From contig NC_085851.1 of assembly GCF_020906515.1 (NCBI RefSeq), forward strand, positions 434,001 to 498,000: a stretch of DNA of 64,000 bases, given 5' to 3'. Under the pieces are notes generated by a model that was not told the origin of the DNA, searched no databases, and saw only the letters and a program-made list of their open reading frames with translations. Source of the stretch: Vanrija pseudolonga (taxonomy: Eukaryota > Basidiomycota > Tremellomycetes > Trichosporonales > Trichosporonaceae). The position numbers and the translations under genes are program-made. Shown one piece after another: positions 1-12,898 of this stretch; the stretch's first letter is position 1; every line of letters starts with the position of its first letter.

Positions 1-92
1 CCTTCCCACGGTCGCACCGCCACCACCCAACACCACACCACACCAAGGCTATATATCATCGATGCATTCTGTACATGGTCTCATTATGGTCT

Positions 93-1419
93 CTACTCGG
101 GCGGGGTGTACGGGTGGATGAGGAGCTGGGGGTGTTAGTGGGGTCGTGATGGGTGGGCTGGGCTGCTGCTTCGTGCAACACCTCGCGCCACGGCGCTGCG
201 CGCCATGACGCTCGCTCCGCGCACTCACCTTGCTAAACTCCTTCAACTTGTCCACGCCGCGCACCTCCTCGGTCAACAGCGGCAGCTTGACAATATGGAA
301 CGTGTCCTCGTACAGGTCGTACGCCTCCTTGAGGTACTTTTGCTGCATCTTGTGGCGGACGTCGCACTGCTGGCAGTTGTCCCCCTTCTTGGGGAACAGG
401 AGCTGGTTGACGACAATGTTGTGCGTGTCAATCTCGTACTTTGTGAGCTCCTGGATCAGGCGCTCCGTCTCGTAAAGCGACAGGAACTCGGAGATGCACA
501 CGCAGACAAAGGTGGTAAGGTCCTGCGGCGTCAGCTTGGTTGGACAGGTTCACCCACGGGATCCTTGAACTGCGTGTTGACCTCGGTGATGACCTCGCGC
601 ATCTGCTCGAGCTTGGCGAACATGTCCTCCTGGGGCGCGCCGCCGCCGAACATGGACGACATCTGGGGTCAGCTAGCGTACAAGAGAAGAGAGCTCACCT
701 GCTGAAGCATGGGGCCGAAGCGGCCCGACAGCTGGCTGAGCTTGCCGAGCGCCTTCTCGAGCACCGAGGGGAACGAGAGGAAGCGGAGCGTGTGGCCCGT
801 CGGCGCCGTGTCGAACACGATGACCGAGAACTCCATCGACTTGACGTGCCTAGGCGTCAGCAGCGTCGCTGCCATTCTACCCACTTCATGACCTCGGCAA
901 AGCCCATCGCCTCGTCAACACCGGGGATCGCAAACGCCAGGTCCTGCATCATGCCGCCCATACCGCCGCCCGAGGCATCAGCTGTGCGTGGTGTCAGCGG
1001 CCGCACACGAGCGCCTCAGCTGCGACTTACACGCCTCGACCATCTCCTGGATACTGCTGTTCGGGTCGATCTCCATCGCGTACAGGTTGTCAAACCCGTT
1101 GACCTTGGTCGCGTCCTTGCCGAACTTTTGGGAGAACGCGTCGGACAGGTTGTGCGCGGGGTCGGTGGACTGGGGTCAGCTGCCTGTTACGGACACACAG
1201 CTTACGATGAGGAGGACCGACTCGCGCACGGCCGCGAGCTGGATCGCGAGCGAGCATGAGGTCGTCGTCTTGCCGACACCGCCCTTACCGCCTGCGCCTG
1301 GTCAGTATGCCACAACAAATGCTTGAGGGTTGCGGCTCACCGCAGAAGATCCACTTGAGCGACTTCTGGTCGAGGATGTTCTGCAGTGTCGGGTCGAGAG
1401 CTTCGAGGTCGTCTGCCAT
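93..1419 (-). CDS. GET3: GET3 tail-anchored protein targeting ATPase
   Basis: ATPase of the GET pathway (ArsA/Get3 family), which receives tail-anchored proteins in the cytosol and delivers them to the ER Get1/Get2 receptor. Seen: start at [10 protein letters not shown]; after the first intron the P-loop [12 protein letters not shown] is restored; a later exon has the dimer zinc motif CQQC followed by HKMQQKYL; the C-terminus reads [11 protein letters not shown] after the last intron (126-228). The penultimate intron I could define (523-557) is only 35 nt and joins FKDP to DLTTFVC. Several further introns of about 40-60 nt are needed to join the exons. Length and motif order fit full-length Get3. 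Start chosen because it is the only ATG ahead of the conserved DQKSLKWIF segment. Identification is firm; exact inner splice sites were not all checked. Confidence 0.93.
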
Positions 1420-1828
1420 TGTGTGTTCTGTGCTGTTTTTGCTGCTTGTGTGGTGTGGAAACAAAGTAAAGACTACGAGTGTTGTGACGGCGACGTGGAG
1501 ATGGGTTGTGGAGGGAACATGGGACAGACACTCTGGGTCGTCGGCGTTGAGCACCGCCAGGAAGGCACTGGCACAATATAGGTCACGTGTTCCACCCCGC
1601 GTTTGTTTGTGGGGAAGTGGCCGAGTCTATGCACAAGGCTTTGAGTGAGCACCTCGAGCTAACATTTACTGCATGTCTAATGGCTGCTGAAGCAAGGAGT
1701 GTATGGAGAGGGATATGGGTGCAGCGCGCCAGATGGGGCACACCGAGGGTTGACATGCCCCAGCGCACTGAACGCCAGGTGGCGGAGGGACTCGCTCAGA
1801 CCGGCGTGGCTTACCTACTCCGCGGGCC
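1420..1828. promoter_or_regulatory. GET3 upstream region / DUF7704 gene 3' side
   Basis: No gene seen. It should hold the GET3 promoter and the 3' UTR of the DUF7704 gene. A CACGTG box (1584-1589, in the context ggtCACGTGt) lies about 165 bp upstream of the GET3 start. Confidence 0.5.
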
Positions 1829-2626
1829 TTACTCGTCCTTCTCCGCCGTCACCTTGCGCGGGCGTCCCCGTCCACGCTTGACGGGGGTAGCTGCGGCGGC
1901 CTTCTCAGCCTCCGCCTGCTCAGCAGACTCAGCCTCGGCCTTCTCAGCGCCGGGCACGTATCGGCCGATTCCGAGGAACCACGCGGTGCTGGGGTGAGCG
2001 GGTCAACGTCGTGCGGGTACCCACCGCCAGATGATAAGAAGCACCGTCACGTCGACGTTGCCGTGGATCAGCTGCGTCCACTGCGCGGGCGCCCAGCGCA
2101 GCTCGTTGGGGAGGGGAAGGAGCGTGAGGATGATGCTGGGGGCGTGAGTTCAGTTGGTCACGAGCGATTCGCAACTGACTGGAGGAACTGTGCGCGTTAG
2201 CGGGTAACATCAAGACCACGGTCACCCACATCACCAATGTACAGCGGCACAAGTAGCCCGCGCACCAGCTTCTCCTGGATGGCGGGCTGCGACCCAAGCT
2301 GCCACTTGAAGAGCGGGAAGAGCGAGAAGGAGATCATGGCGAGGAGGAGGAAGACTGCGCGTGAGCTGGGTACAAGCGTCATGATAACTCACGAGAGCCG
2401 AGCTGCCCCACCACCATCTGCCCGCGCACCGTGCGCCCAACAATGTTGGTGATGCGCTCCGTCGTGCTGGGGAGCAGGTCGGCGGCGTAGTCCTCCGGCC
2501 AGAGGACGGCGTAGAACGCGCCGGCGACCGAGAGGCCCTGAGCCGTTAGACGGGAAGCAGGGGCACACGCACCGGCTCGAGGAGCCAAAAGAAGTAGAAG
2601 TAGTGCAGGGGGAGGGTGTCGGGCAT
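1829..2626 (-). CDS. DUF7704-type four-helix membrane protein with AT-hook-like tail
   Basis: Small polytopic membrane protein of the fungal DUF7704 type, function unknown. Joining exons gives MPDTLPLHYFYFFWLLEPV, then GLSVAGAFYAVLWPEDY, a helix around VFLLLAMISFSLFPLFKW, a helix around LLVPLYIGDVGD, and a last hydrophobic stretch ending VTVLLIIW. The opening PLHY-FFxxEP pattern followed by GAFYA is what I associate with DUF7704. The C-terminus is a charged alanine-rich tail ending KRGRGRPRKVTAEKDE, whose GRGRPRK core is an AT-hook-like motif, unusual in a membrane protein. Start taken at 2626, since the upstream in-frame Met codons give no hydrophobic or conserved sequence. Four or five introns of 40-55 nt are implied. 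It shares a 217-bp divergent promoter with POP4. Confidence 0.72.
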
Positions 2627-2843
2627 GGTGGTGATGGTGTGGATGTTGTTGTGGACGAGTAGACGGCTTTGCTTGGCTGCGATGTGACGACAGTGCCGCG
2701 CGCGCCGCACCGCGCCGAGCGCCGCAACCGCATTAACCGCAACCGTGTTGATGAAAGCCACGTGGCATCACGTGAAATGTCTCGAAGTTCATCTGGCTCG
2801 AAGTTGTTGTCGTCGCGATCTTCGCACCACACACCCCACGACC
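2627..2843. promoter_or_regulatory. divergent DUF7704/POP4 promoter with two CACGTG boxes
   Basis: A 217-bp gap between two divergent starts. Two CACGTG hexamers sit 10 bp apart (2759-2764 and 2769-2774), a spacing of one helical turn, as expected for a bHLH-type (Cbf1-like) site used in both directions. Protein binding is inferred. Confidence 0.5.
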
Positions 2844-3958
2844 ATGTCGGCGTCCTCATCGCGCGCAGCGAGCATAGCGCCGAGCGCGGCAGCGGACGCC
2901 GCGACGGACATCTACAGGCCGATAGCGGCGCAGGTGCAGGTGGGTGCGACGCTTGTCTGCTTCCCTCACCCACTAACGCACGCGGTCAGAAACCCCTCGC
3001 GCCCCTCCTCCCCGACTCGTCCTCGTCCAATGCCCCGCCAAACCTCCCCACCCTCCTCGACGTCGACGGGGTCACATACTCGTCCCGCGTATCAGGCAAG
3101 ACGCTCATGCTCACCGACCTCCCGTCGGCCGGGCCCAGCGCGCTCGTGACGGGCAAGAAAAGGAACAGGGGCGACGCCAAGTCGCGCGCTGCGGCGCGCG
3201 CCGAGGCCGAGGGCATTGAGAAGGCTAGGCGGGACGCCGGGGTCGTGGGGCATCGGGGGCGGAAACCCGTCACTGTCCTCTCGCGCTCTTCGCGCATCGA
3301 GTGGGTGATACGCCGCACCGACCTAGCTGACCCATGACGCAGCTACGCCGCGCTCCTCCCGCTACACTACCTCCACAACGCATACCTCGCGCAAACGCTC
3401 TCCCTACCGCCCTACGACGGCAGCAGCACGCCCCGCATCCCCAGTCCAGATGCACTGCAGGGAAAGCTCGCCAAAGCGGATTTCACGGGCGCGCAACTGC
3501 GCGTGCTGGCGGCACGTAACCCGTCGCTCGTCGGGGTCGAGGGCATAGTGGTGGAAGAGACGGCCAACAGCTTCCGCCTGCTGGCGGCTGACGACCGGGT
3601 GCGCGTCGTCCCCAAACCCGGCGCGCAGTTCACAATCACGTTTCCCGCGTGCGCTATGCCCGCCGGCGAGGAGGATGTGGAGGCGTTCGTCGCCAAGTGT
3701 CCCCAGATCGCGGTGGATATCGTCGGCGCAAGCTTTGCGTTCCGGTCTGGCGACCGCGCAGGCCGCAAGTTCCGCCCTGCGCAGGGCGGGGGCGGCGGCA
3801 GCGGCTGGGCTGAGGAGTGGGTCGAGGGCGAGTGGTCGACACTGCTCCGCGGCCTCGAGGGGGACGCGCCGGCCAAGATTCCCAGCGGTAGGAGGAAGAA
3901 GGGCAAGAGCAGGCGAAAGGACCCCCTCGCGCACGGCTCGGTCCAGGTCTTCACATAG
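2844..3958 (+). CDS. POP4: RNase P/MRP subunit Pop4 (Rpp29)
   Basis: Protein subunit of nuclear RNase P and RNase MRP (Pop4/Rpp29, archaeal L7Ae-partner fold), acting in 5' tRNA maturation and rRNA processing. The C-terminal half carries the family pattern: KADFTGAQLRVLAARNPSL, then VGVEGIVVEETANSFRLL, a VPKPGAQFTITFP segment and the basic end SGRRKKGKSRRKDP. The N-terminal part is a basic linker (TGKKRNRGDAKSR). Two introns are clear: one after IAAQVQ, and one of about 42 nt that joins SRI to DYAALLPLHYLHN using donor gtgggt and acceptor gacgcag. Start at 2844 is the first ATG after the CACGTG promoter and opens MSASSSRAAS. Length of roughly 330 aa is normal to slightly long for fungi. Confidence 0.92.
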
Positions 3959-4035
3959 TTGGCTCACGCTCGACCAGTTTCAACTGTATGCATTGTACAT
4001 TAGGTTATACGTGACAGTCGTGGCATCTGCCCGCG

Positions 4036-7000
4036 CTACTTCTCCAGCCCCAGACCGGCCAGACCACCGGCTTCCGCCGTCGACGACCCAGAGTTGCGCG
4101 ACCGCGCACCCTCGCTCACCGCTCGCGTCCCGCCCGTCAGCTGCGGCGTCAAGTCGCCCAGCGGTGGGCTATCCACCTCCGTATCCGCCGTCAACATGCG
4201 CTTGAGCGTCTTCTCGGATCTGCGCGCCCGCACACGCTCCGTCTCTTCCGTGCCACCAGTCTTGCGCAGCTTCTTGCCGGCCACAAACCCGCTCAACTCA
4301 TTCTGGAACTCGTCCGTTTTGTTGGCAAGCTCGCGCTCGCGAACACGCTGCTGCTCCTCGATCGCCTTGAGTCGCGCGTTCGGGTTCGTCTCCTTGGTGC
4401 GAATCTCCAATAAAAGGTTGTTGATCCCGCCCGCGGGGTTGGTCGCCTCGGGCGACGGCGGACGGAACTTGCGGCCGCCAGTCGCCTGCTTGTTGACGAC
4501 GAACGCCTGGACATTGTCCAGCATCTCCGTGGCGTCCTTGATGTCGTTCTTGAGATCGGCAGCGAGCTTGTTCTGGTACGCGAGAAGGCGCTGCTCCTCG
4601 GTAACGCGCTGCAGCTCGGACAACCACGTCGCACGCCACGTCGGCTCGGCCAGCGTGACGTCGTGGGCAAACGTGTCCACCAGCTTGGCGGCGCTCTCAA
4701 GGTCGGCCCGCACCTTCTCCATCTTGGACGAGCTCGGGATAATACCGCGGCGCAAAGCGTCCTCACGCGAGCCATCAATGATGTCGGACACCTCTTCAAC
4801 AGACTGAATAGTGTCCTGGCACTGCTGCTCGAGCTTCGACTTGCTGTTGTCCAGCAGCGCGCGGTTACCGCCCATCTTGGTCTTGACCACCTCACGCATG
4901 GCCAGGTTCTGGGCACGCAGCTGACCGAACGACTCCTTGGTCTGTGACAAGAAGTCGAGGTGCAGCTGGCGCATGACTGCGAGGTCACGACGAAGGTCCT
5001 GAACCTCTTGGTAGTGGGTCTGCAAGTCCGGGTGGGGCGGTCCAAAGGTCGCCGTTGGCGGAGCTCTGGGTGTGACTTGAGGCGGAAGCTCGGGGCTCTT
5101 CTCGATTGCCCGGGATGGCTGGGGCGATGACACGGTGAGGAGCGAGGGGTGCGAGGGAATCTGAGTCGACACTCTCTTTGACTGGTTGAGCGACTGCTTG
5201 AGCTCCTTGATGTCTTGGGCAAGCGAGGCGAATGTAATGTCAAAGTGCTGCTTGACCTGATCAAGGGCTAAACCAGTCAGCTTTGCACCCCCCCTCAGCC
5301 ACCACCGCCACACTCACGCTCAATATCAAGTGTCAACACACATCCCTCCTTGACGTCATCCATGTCCTCCAGCTCGTACTGGACACCAGTTCGGGGATCA
5401 CGAATGTAGACGTCTGGGAAGTCCTCCATTCCTGGGTCGTACTCGAAACGCTCCATGAAGAGGAGACGCAACGCCGACATGGTGAGGGGAAGTTCCACAG
5501 GAGTCTTCTTGACCTGGCGTCCAAGCTGGAGGTAGATCTTGAGCGTCGTGACCGATCCCGCCTGGAGCTGCTGCAGAGCGGCCGCCTGGGAGCCCTTTAG
5601 TGTGTCACCGCCCGAGACCTCGGCAGCCATGGCGTCGGCAACGGGCTGGCCGCCCAGCTCGTTGCTGGCTGTGCGAGCGAGGTCGGACATGGCCGGTGGT
5701 GAGAGATCCGGCTCCGACCTGCTGCCAGGAATCGTGACGGGAAGCGTCTCCGTAGCTGCCGTTGATCCAGGCGTCGGGGAGCCAATGTTGATGTGCGTCT
5801 CGGGGCTCACCGCCACGCCGTTCGCGTCCTCCATGAGCGCAGGCATCGGAGGGAACCTGTCGGACCGCCGTGCCGGGCGTTGTGGGCTGCCGTTCTGCTG
5901 CGCCTTCTTCGACGTCGGTGAGCTCGGTAGCATCTTATTGAACGTGTAGGACGAGAAACGCTTGGATGCTCGACGTTCCAAGGCATCAGACCGCTGGAGT
6001 GCAGCAAACGACGAGCGAGCTGCAGCGTTAGTAACCGTGGTGACAGCTGCACAACCCAACTTACCAGATGCACCCCCTTCATCCAGGTTGATGTTGGTGG
6101 GGAGGTTGAGCGTGGGCAACATGGGCGGTCCGCCGCTCGCCGTCGACTCTTTAGACATGGTAGACGGCGACTTGGCGAGCGACGCCCCGTCTGACGTGGT
6201 CCTCGTCAAGACAGACAGGTCCGAGTCGGCAGAGAACCTGGATCGTAACTGGCTCTCATGGCTGAAGCGGTCTGGGTGAGGCTGAGTCCGCTGTGGGGGG
6301 CGGTTTGTGAACGGGAGAGGCGGTGCCTGCAGTGTGGGGGACGGGGCGGAGGTCGACTGCTGGAGGGCGGGCTGAGAGGGGAGGGGGCGCTTGTCGCTCG
6401 ACGCCGAGCCGGGCGGCTGGAGGGTCGACGGATCAGGCCTGGGGCCCGACGTCGAGCCATTGTCGGTGCGCGATCGTGGGGGGCGGAACGCGTCGGGCGG
6501 TGCTGGACGGTTGGTGGCCGGCGTGCGCTGCTGGTTCCGCTCTGCGAGCGCCGATGCGGTTGGCTGGGAGCGGGACGGCCCGGGCCCTATGGGGAGGTGC
6601 GACGAGCTCGAGGCGGGGCTCGCAGGCGCATCAGAGACAAAGATCCTAGCTGCCGAGTCTGGTCCGGATTCCGAGAGGCGCGGCGGCCGGCTCGGGGTAC
6701 CGGCTTCCAGCGGCGTAAACGTCGTCTCGGGCGTCTGCCGCTCAGTGAGCAAGCGTTTGTAGGCAATCTGCTTGTTCTTGAGCCCGGACAAGAGGCTGAA
6801 GATGATGGCGCGAATGTCGGGCAAGTACAGGTTTAATGTCTCCTGGGACGGGTCCTCGGCCAGAGCGCGCTCGAGGATCTCACGCAGGTCGCGCGGCACA
6901 GAGTCGAGGTCCCTGCGCGTAGTGTCAGCTGCAACTGCGCACAAGACCAGTTTGGTGCAGACTTACGAGGTCGAGATGCCTGCTTTCCTAAACGACGTGA

Positions 7001-7439
7001 CGCACAGCTCAAAGCCGTTGCCCAGGCGCACGTAGATGTCGCTGACCTAGACATTGTGAGCACAGGAGCACAGCCAAGTGAGGCGCTGGGGTTGCTTCTG
7101 ATTCGCGCGCGCGAGACTCACGTCTTCTTCGGATAACGTCCCTTGGCACCACTGTTCCAGCCCTTGCAACAGCTGCTTGGTGACGACCAGTAGGCGCGTG
7201 ATGTACGAGTCGAGCGCCGAGGCCTGAGTGAGAGTGATGGTGAGCGTTGGTCAGGGTGGGGAGGTGATGGGGGCGAGCAGACTCACCGGACCACGCGCGT
7301 GCCCGCTCGCATTGCGCGGCGTAGCGCTGGCAGCCTCGCGCGGGAACGCGCTCGGTTCTAACTGCGGGCGGATGCTCGCCGTGTCGTCGTACTCTGACGT
7401 GCGCGACTGGATCGGGTAGGATATTGGTGGGCGCGACAT
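4036..7439 (-). CDS. BUD6: Bud6/Aip3 actin and formin cofactor
   Basis: Polarity protein that binds actin and stimulates formins at sites of polarised growth. Seen: N-terminal Bud6 module after MSRPPISYPIQS, with a short exon holding the SYITRLLVV-KQLLQGLEQW part (7100-7250), then DLDSVPRDLREILERAL and FSLLSGLKNKQIAYKRLL. A long serine/proline-rich linker follows. The C-terminal AIP3 domain begins with VTTLKIYLQLGRQVKKTP, continues with FDYDPGM-like and DVYIRDPRTGVQYELEDMD sequence, and passes through a long coiled coil (residues decoded from about 4300-5270) that bears the core and flank regions. At least four introns, including one close to 5280-5320. It ends GGLAGLGLEK. Size (about 1,000 aa) fits the family. 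Confidence 0.92.
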
Positions 7440-8317
7440 GGTTGGTGATGGTGCGATGCCCGCGTTATCGCGTCGAGGTTGTTGCAAGTCGAGATGGCGG
7501 TGGTGGGGGTTGTTGGTTGTGGTGGTGGTGCCAGCTGGGCAATGGCGCGCGCGGGAAGGAGCCACTACCTGCAGCCTTTACCTTGGGTGGTTGCTGGTTA
7601 TAGGAGACTGTGAACAAGTATGACTGATGGGGGCAATGGAAGATGGAGTGCGCGTCGAGTGATGTGTTTGAGCGGCGAGAAGCGTGACGAAAGAGACGGG
7701 CAGAGTGAGGAACCGAGGCAGGCAGGTGCAAGGCAGGTGCGACCCAAACGACGCGCGACGAGCCGAGCCCGCCGCCAGCACTGCCCAGTGTGTGAAGTCC
7801 ATCCGCCGCCGCTGCCGCCGCTGCCGTCGTCGTGCCTCTGTCGTGTTCAAAGCACCAAGACAACAGTCACGTGACTGTCCAAAACCCTGAACCTCATTGT
7901 CATGTACTGACGTCGCGCGCCATTCCGCGATCGTAGATGTCGTGAGGCGACGGTCGGCATTTGGGTCACACACTACCCAAAGAGTAACAACAAATAAAGC
8001 CCCCCACACGACAGACAGCTTCGACACCACGATACATGCATCTTGAAAGGAATGACTAGCGTCATGCCGAGAGTGTGGGGGAGAGAGAGAGAGGTGGCGA
8101 CAGATGGAGCAGACGTGAAGGCTGACTCGTGAAAGGGGAAAAGGTAGAAGAGAATGAAGGGGAGAGAACTGAAGTATGGGCAAGACGAGGTAAAGTAAGA
8201 CAACACTGAATGAGATTGAAGTTTGAGATGAAAATGTGGGGTTGGGTTTGGGGGGGAAGTGAGTGACAGACCAAGGCCAGACATGGCACACTTGGACTAC
8301 TACGTCGGCTGTGAGGA
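7440..8317. promoter_or_regulatory. BUD6 upstream region
   Basis: 878 bp without a convincing gene. Open frames here are low-complexity and lack conserved sequence. It holds the BUD6 promoter, with a GCC/CTG-rich tract near 7800-7835, and the 3' UTR of the R3HCC1L-like gene. Confidence 0.45.
7863..7878. promoter_or_regulatory. 16-bp perfect palindrome centred on CACGTG
   Basis: ACAGTCACGTGACTGT is fully self-complementary and about 430 bp upstream of the BUD6 start. The core GTCACGTGAC is the classic extended bHLH site (Cbf1/USF type). Regulatory role is inferred. Confidence 0.5.
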
Positions 8318-9354
8318 TTAGCCCTGAGCCTCCACGCTCTGCAGCGCCTTCTCGACTTCGCGAAGGGCTTTCTCAGCACTAACACTCTCGCGCCTGCCCT
8401 TGTTGACGTTGGAACGGCCACCAAGCGAGGCGTTTATGCTCTTGAGCTGGGCGCTCGAGTCCAACACGACAATGGGGTCATTGTGCGAGCCAGACGACGA
8501 CGTGGAGCGGGATGGAGGACCGGCCGACGATCCTTCAGAGTGGGTAGGAAGCCTTGCAGCACCGAGGGATGGGGGGTTGACCGCGCCACCAAAGCTCAGA
8601 GCACCGTTCATAGACTGCCTCGTCCACGAGGATGACGCCGAGCCGGTACGCTGGTGGCTGAGGGATCCGAGGCGGCTGCCGTGTGAAGGACCGGCGCCGC
8701 GCCCGTTGCCACCAGCACCTGCCGAGCCGCCAAACGAAAAGGACGGGTTGAGGGGCATCTTGAACCCGTTCAGGCCACCAGGGCCAGAGATGGAAGCCGA
8801 GCGCCCAGCGCCGTCGTCGCGCACGAGGTTGGCAAAGTTGCCAGATGTCAGGGCCGAGGACATGGAAGCACGGTGGCCCATGGCACGAGCGGCGAGCGAC
8901 TGGATGACCTGAGCCGCATCCGGTCGGTCATAGGGGCGGATAGTGGCGGGTGCTGGCAGCGTGGGTGGAGGGTTGAGCAGGAGGTTGAGGTATGCGCGCT
9001 TGGCTGTTGCGAGGGGTCAGCGAGGACGATCGCTGCTGGCGTTGTCGTTCGGGGATACCCACCAACGTTGGCGTCGGCAAAGACGACCATTGCGTTGACA
9101 TCGTCAAGCCACTTGATCCTGAAGCCGCCCTTTTCCGACTCCCATTCCTTGAAGATTGTCTGAATGTCGCGAGTCTTGATCCTAGAGGGGGCGTGGTTAG
9201 TGAACAGAGATCTGGGTTGATGGACCACGACCGAGATGACGTACTCTGGGGAGAAGTTTGCAAGGTGGAGGATGCGAGTGACGGCAGCGGACACTTGGGG
9301 CTGCGAGGATGAGGGTGCGGCAAGCATTGTGCCGTTGGGGAGTGAGATGGACAT
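8318..9354 (-). CDS. R3HCC1L-like protein with RRM-like domain
   Basis: The N-terminal 90 residues resemble the C-terminal RRM-like module of R3HCC1/R3HCC1L proteins: RILHLANFSPEI, then KTRDIQTIFKEWESEKGGF, RIKWLDDVNAMVVFADANV and AKRAYLNLLLNPPP. This is the KWVDD-ALxVF pattern known in that family, here without an R3H domain. Two introns are needed, one between SPE and IKTRD (acceptor ccctctag) and one between DANV and AKRAY. The rest (from about residue 130) is a serine/glycine-rich disordered region ending in a short helical segment EKALREVEKALQSVEAQG. Start at 9354 (MSISLPNG) is preferred because upstream in-frame sequence is simple repeat. Function is probably RNA-related, but that is inference. 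Confidence 0.65.
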
Positions 9355-11032
9355 GATGAAGTTGAGTGATGGGGGTGTGTCGTGCGATGCGTGTGAGTCC
9401 AAAGGGGGTAAAATGCCGTCGTTTGTTGGTGTATGGTGATGCGGTCTAGGTGGTAGTTGTTGTGTGTGTGTGTGTGTGTGTGAGTGTGTGTGCCGTTGTG
9501 CGCTGTAGCGCCTTGTAGCGTGGTTGTTGAATGAGGACAGATTGGTGGGGGGGAAGGGGTCGTGGGATGTTGCGCGATAACGGGGACTCTTTGTGGTTCG
9601 AGTCTGGTTGTGCGGGGTTCGACGTGAAGTGATTAGTGTGTGGGGTGTGTTGTTGTGTGCGGTGTGTGTGTGTGCTGATATGGGGATCCAACCGAGTCGA
9701 AAGATGAAGGCGACAGATGTGAAAGGAATGAATGGAGGAGGAGGAAGAGGAGGCAAGAGTGAAGAGTGAAGACGAGGAAGGTGGTTGCAGGGTGTGAGTG
9801 TGTGTCGGGGGGTGGGTAGGTGCGCTGTCTCTCAACGCGGTAGGATGGTAGGTGGTGGTGGTTAGTTGGTGATCTGTGCGCACCGAAGTGACTTGCACAC
9901 AATACGCATCCGTCGCTGGGTGGGCAGGGCACCCAGAGGGGGCGACTGGGCGCACCCAGGCACCGAACGACGGGACGTGAATGTTGGGCACAATAGCCAC
10001 ATACGGGAGCAAAAATGTTGTCGCGTGGAGGGCACGCGACTACCATGCGAAAACCTTCACCGTCACGCTGGGTAACGCTGGGCGGGCACGGTCCGTCATG
10101 GAGCATGATTGGGCGGTTCAAGTACTGGGCAACTGGGTGGGTCGTCGCTATCCGCCGCCGCCGAGGTGCCGCACGGGTTGCTGCCCCATTGCGTCATTGC
10201 TGAGCCAATCCTCGCTTGCAGGCGGCAGTTGCAATCCTTCGGGTCCGGCGCCGTCCGCGCCCCGCTTGCAGATGGCTGGGTGGCAAATGCGTGTCAGGGT
10301 CAGCAGATTGACTCTGATCCGGGGCCGCGTCGTATGCGTCGAGTAGTGGCCACCGCTGCTGCAGTGCGTCAGTCTCATCACCCATCACCCGCCAGCCGCC
10401 GCCGTAATCCATCCACCCACTTCTCTCCTCCCTTGTCACACGCCCGCACTCCGTTGTCGGCTCACCGCCCCATTCCTCCCATCAACCCACTCTCGCAATT
10501 CTTCACTTGCTTTCTTTTTCATACTTAACTGTTCAGTCTCACAACTGTTCTTCCTCTCAACCCAATCATCCCATCCAACAAGGTGAGCACCACTCCAACA
10601 CCCTTCCACCACCACCACTACATCCCTCGCCACCCACCCAGTGGCAACAAACGTGGGAAACGGTCAGCGATAGCCTTGCCACCACCCCAGAACAACGGGG
10701 CTCGTGACACCGCGACAGCGGACCGCACCGCCCCACCACCGTTTCCACACCCTTCTCCGGTCTTCCTCGCCGCCGCTTGCAACACATGCACTACACATCG
10801 AGTCGCGTCCCCGGGCACATCCACATGAGCCCGCGAACGTGCTGTGCTGGATGCAGGCCCGCGCAGAGCGGAGGCGGCGAGGAGGCTGACGCCTTAAATA
10901 ACGCCCCCCAACGGTGATTGATCATGCGCTGACACTCTTCCCCTCTTTGCCCCATCAATTCGTCGTCCGCCCACTTTCCCACTTCTTCAGCCCCCATCAG
11001 AGCATCCTACCTAAGCGAATCCCCTTGCAACC
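9355..11032. promoter_or_regulatory. divergent upstream region of R3HCC1L-like gene and polyubiquitin gene
   Basis: 1.7 kb without a supported gene. Contains GT-rich simple sequence near 9450-9810 and pyrimidine-rich DNA at 10400-11010 just before the polyubiquitin start. A TTAAATAA element at about 10892 is a possible TATA-like site. Open frames here are composition artefacts. Confidence 0.4.
9459..9492. repeat. (GT)n microsatellite
   Basis: An uninterrupted GT dinucleotide run followed by an interrupted extension. It lies about 100-140 bp upstream of the R3HCC1L-like start, in its 5' UTR or promoter. Confidence 0.85.
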
Positions 11033-12392
<1,360 letters not shown>

Positions 12393-12898
12393 AGCGGCGT
12401 CGTTTGTCTGAGTAGTTTGTAGTCTTTTTTATATAGGTCCGCCATCCTGATGAATTGGCATTATGTTCATGCGTGGTTAGATTGAGTGGCAACTGATAAG
12501 AAGCAAGTGACGATGATAACAGGTGCATGCAGGGTTGCAACGCAAGTGATCGGGTGCGAGAAGATGGTGCCCCAGCGACGACATCAGGGATGGTCGAGGG
12601 TGGTCAAACTTTGGCAGCGAGCGAATCACGATGAGCCCATTTAACTAGACGCCCTTTGAAAGCATTTGACATGTAATTGTTGTACAGGTACAAAGCGAGC
12701 TGTGCTAATACGTGCCGAAAGTGTCCATTGTGGTGGTGGTGGTGGGTTGGTGGTGATGTTGTGGGTGCTGGTAGCAGTACAGAGTTACAGTTGTACACAA
12801 GGCCCTGAGATCATAGAAAAGGAAAAAAAGGAAAGGCGTACAGACTGGCCGCCGCGAGGGCGAGCAAGAAAGTGAGATTGAGAGTGAGAGTGTCCGTG
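12393..12898. other. convergent 3' region between polyubiquitin and protease genes
   Basis: 506 bp between two convergent genes. Nothing beyond 3' UTRs is seen. A T-rich stretch at 12424-12435 may help form the polyubiquitin mRNA 3' end. Confidence 0.4.

Noticed and set aside
4293-5264. Long minus-strand frame overlapping BUD6
   Set aside because: It is an Arg/Ser-rich shadow of the BUD6 coiled-coil exon in another frame.
9440-9860. N-terminal extension of the R3HCC1L-like protein into the GT-rich region
   Set aside because: Would translate simple repeats into His/Thr runs; the ATG at 9354 gives a normal start next to conserved sequence.
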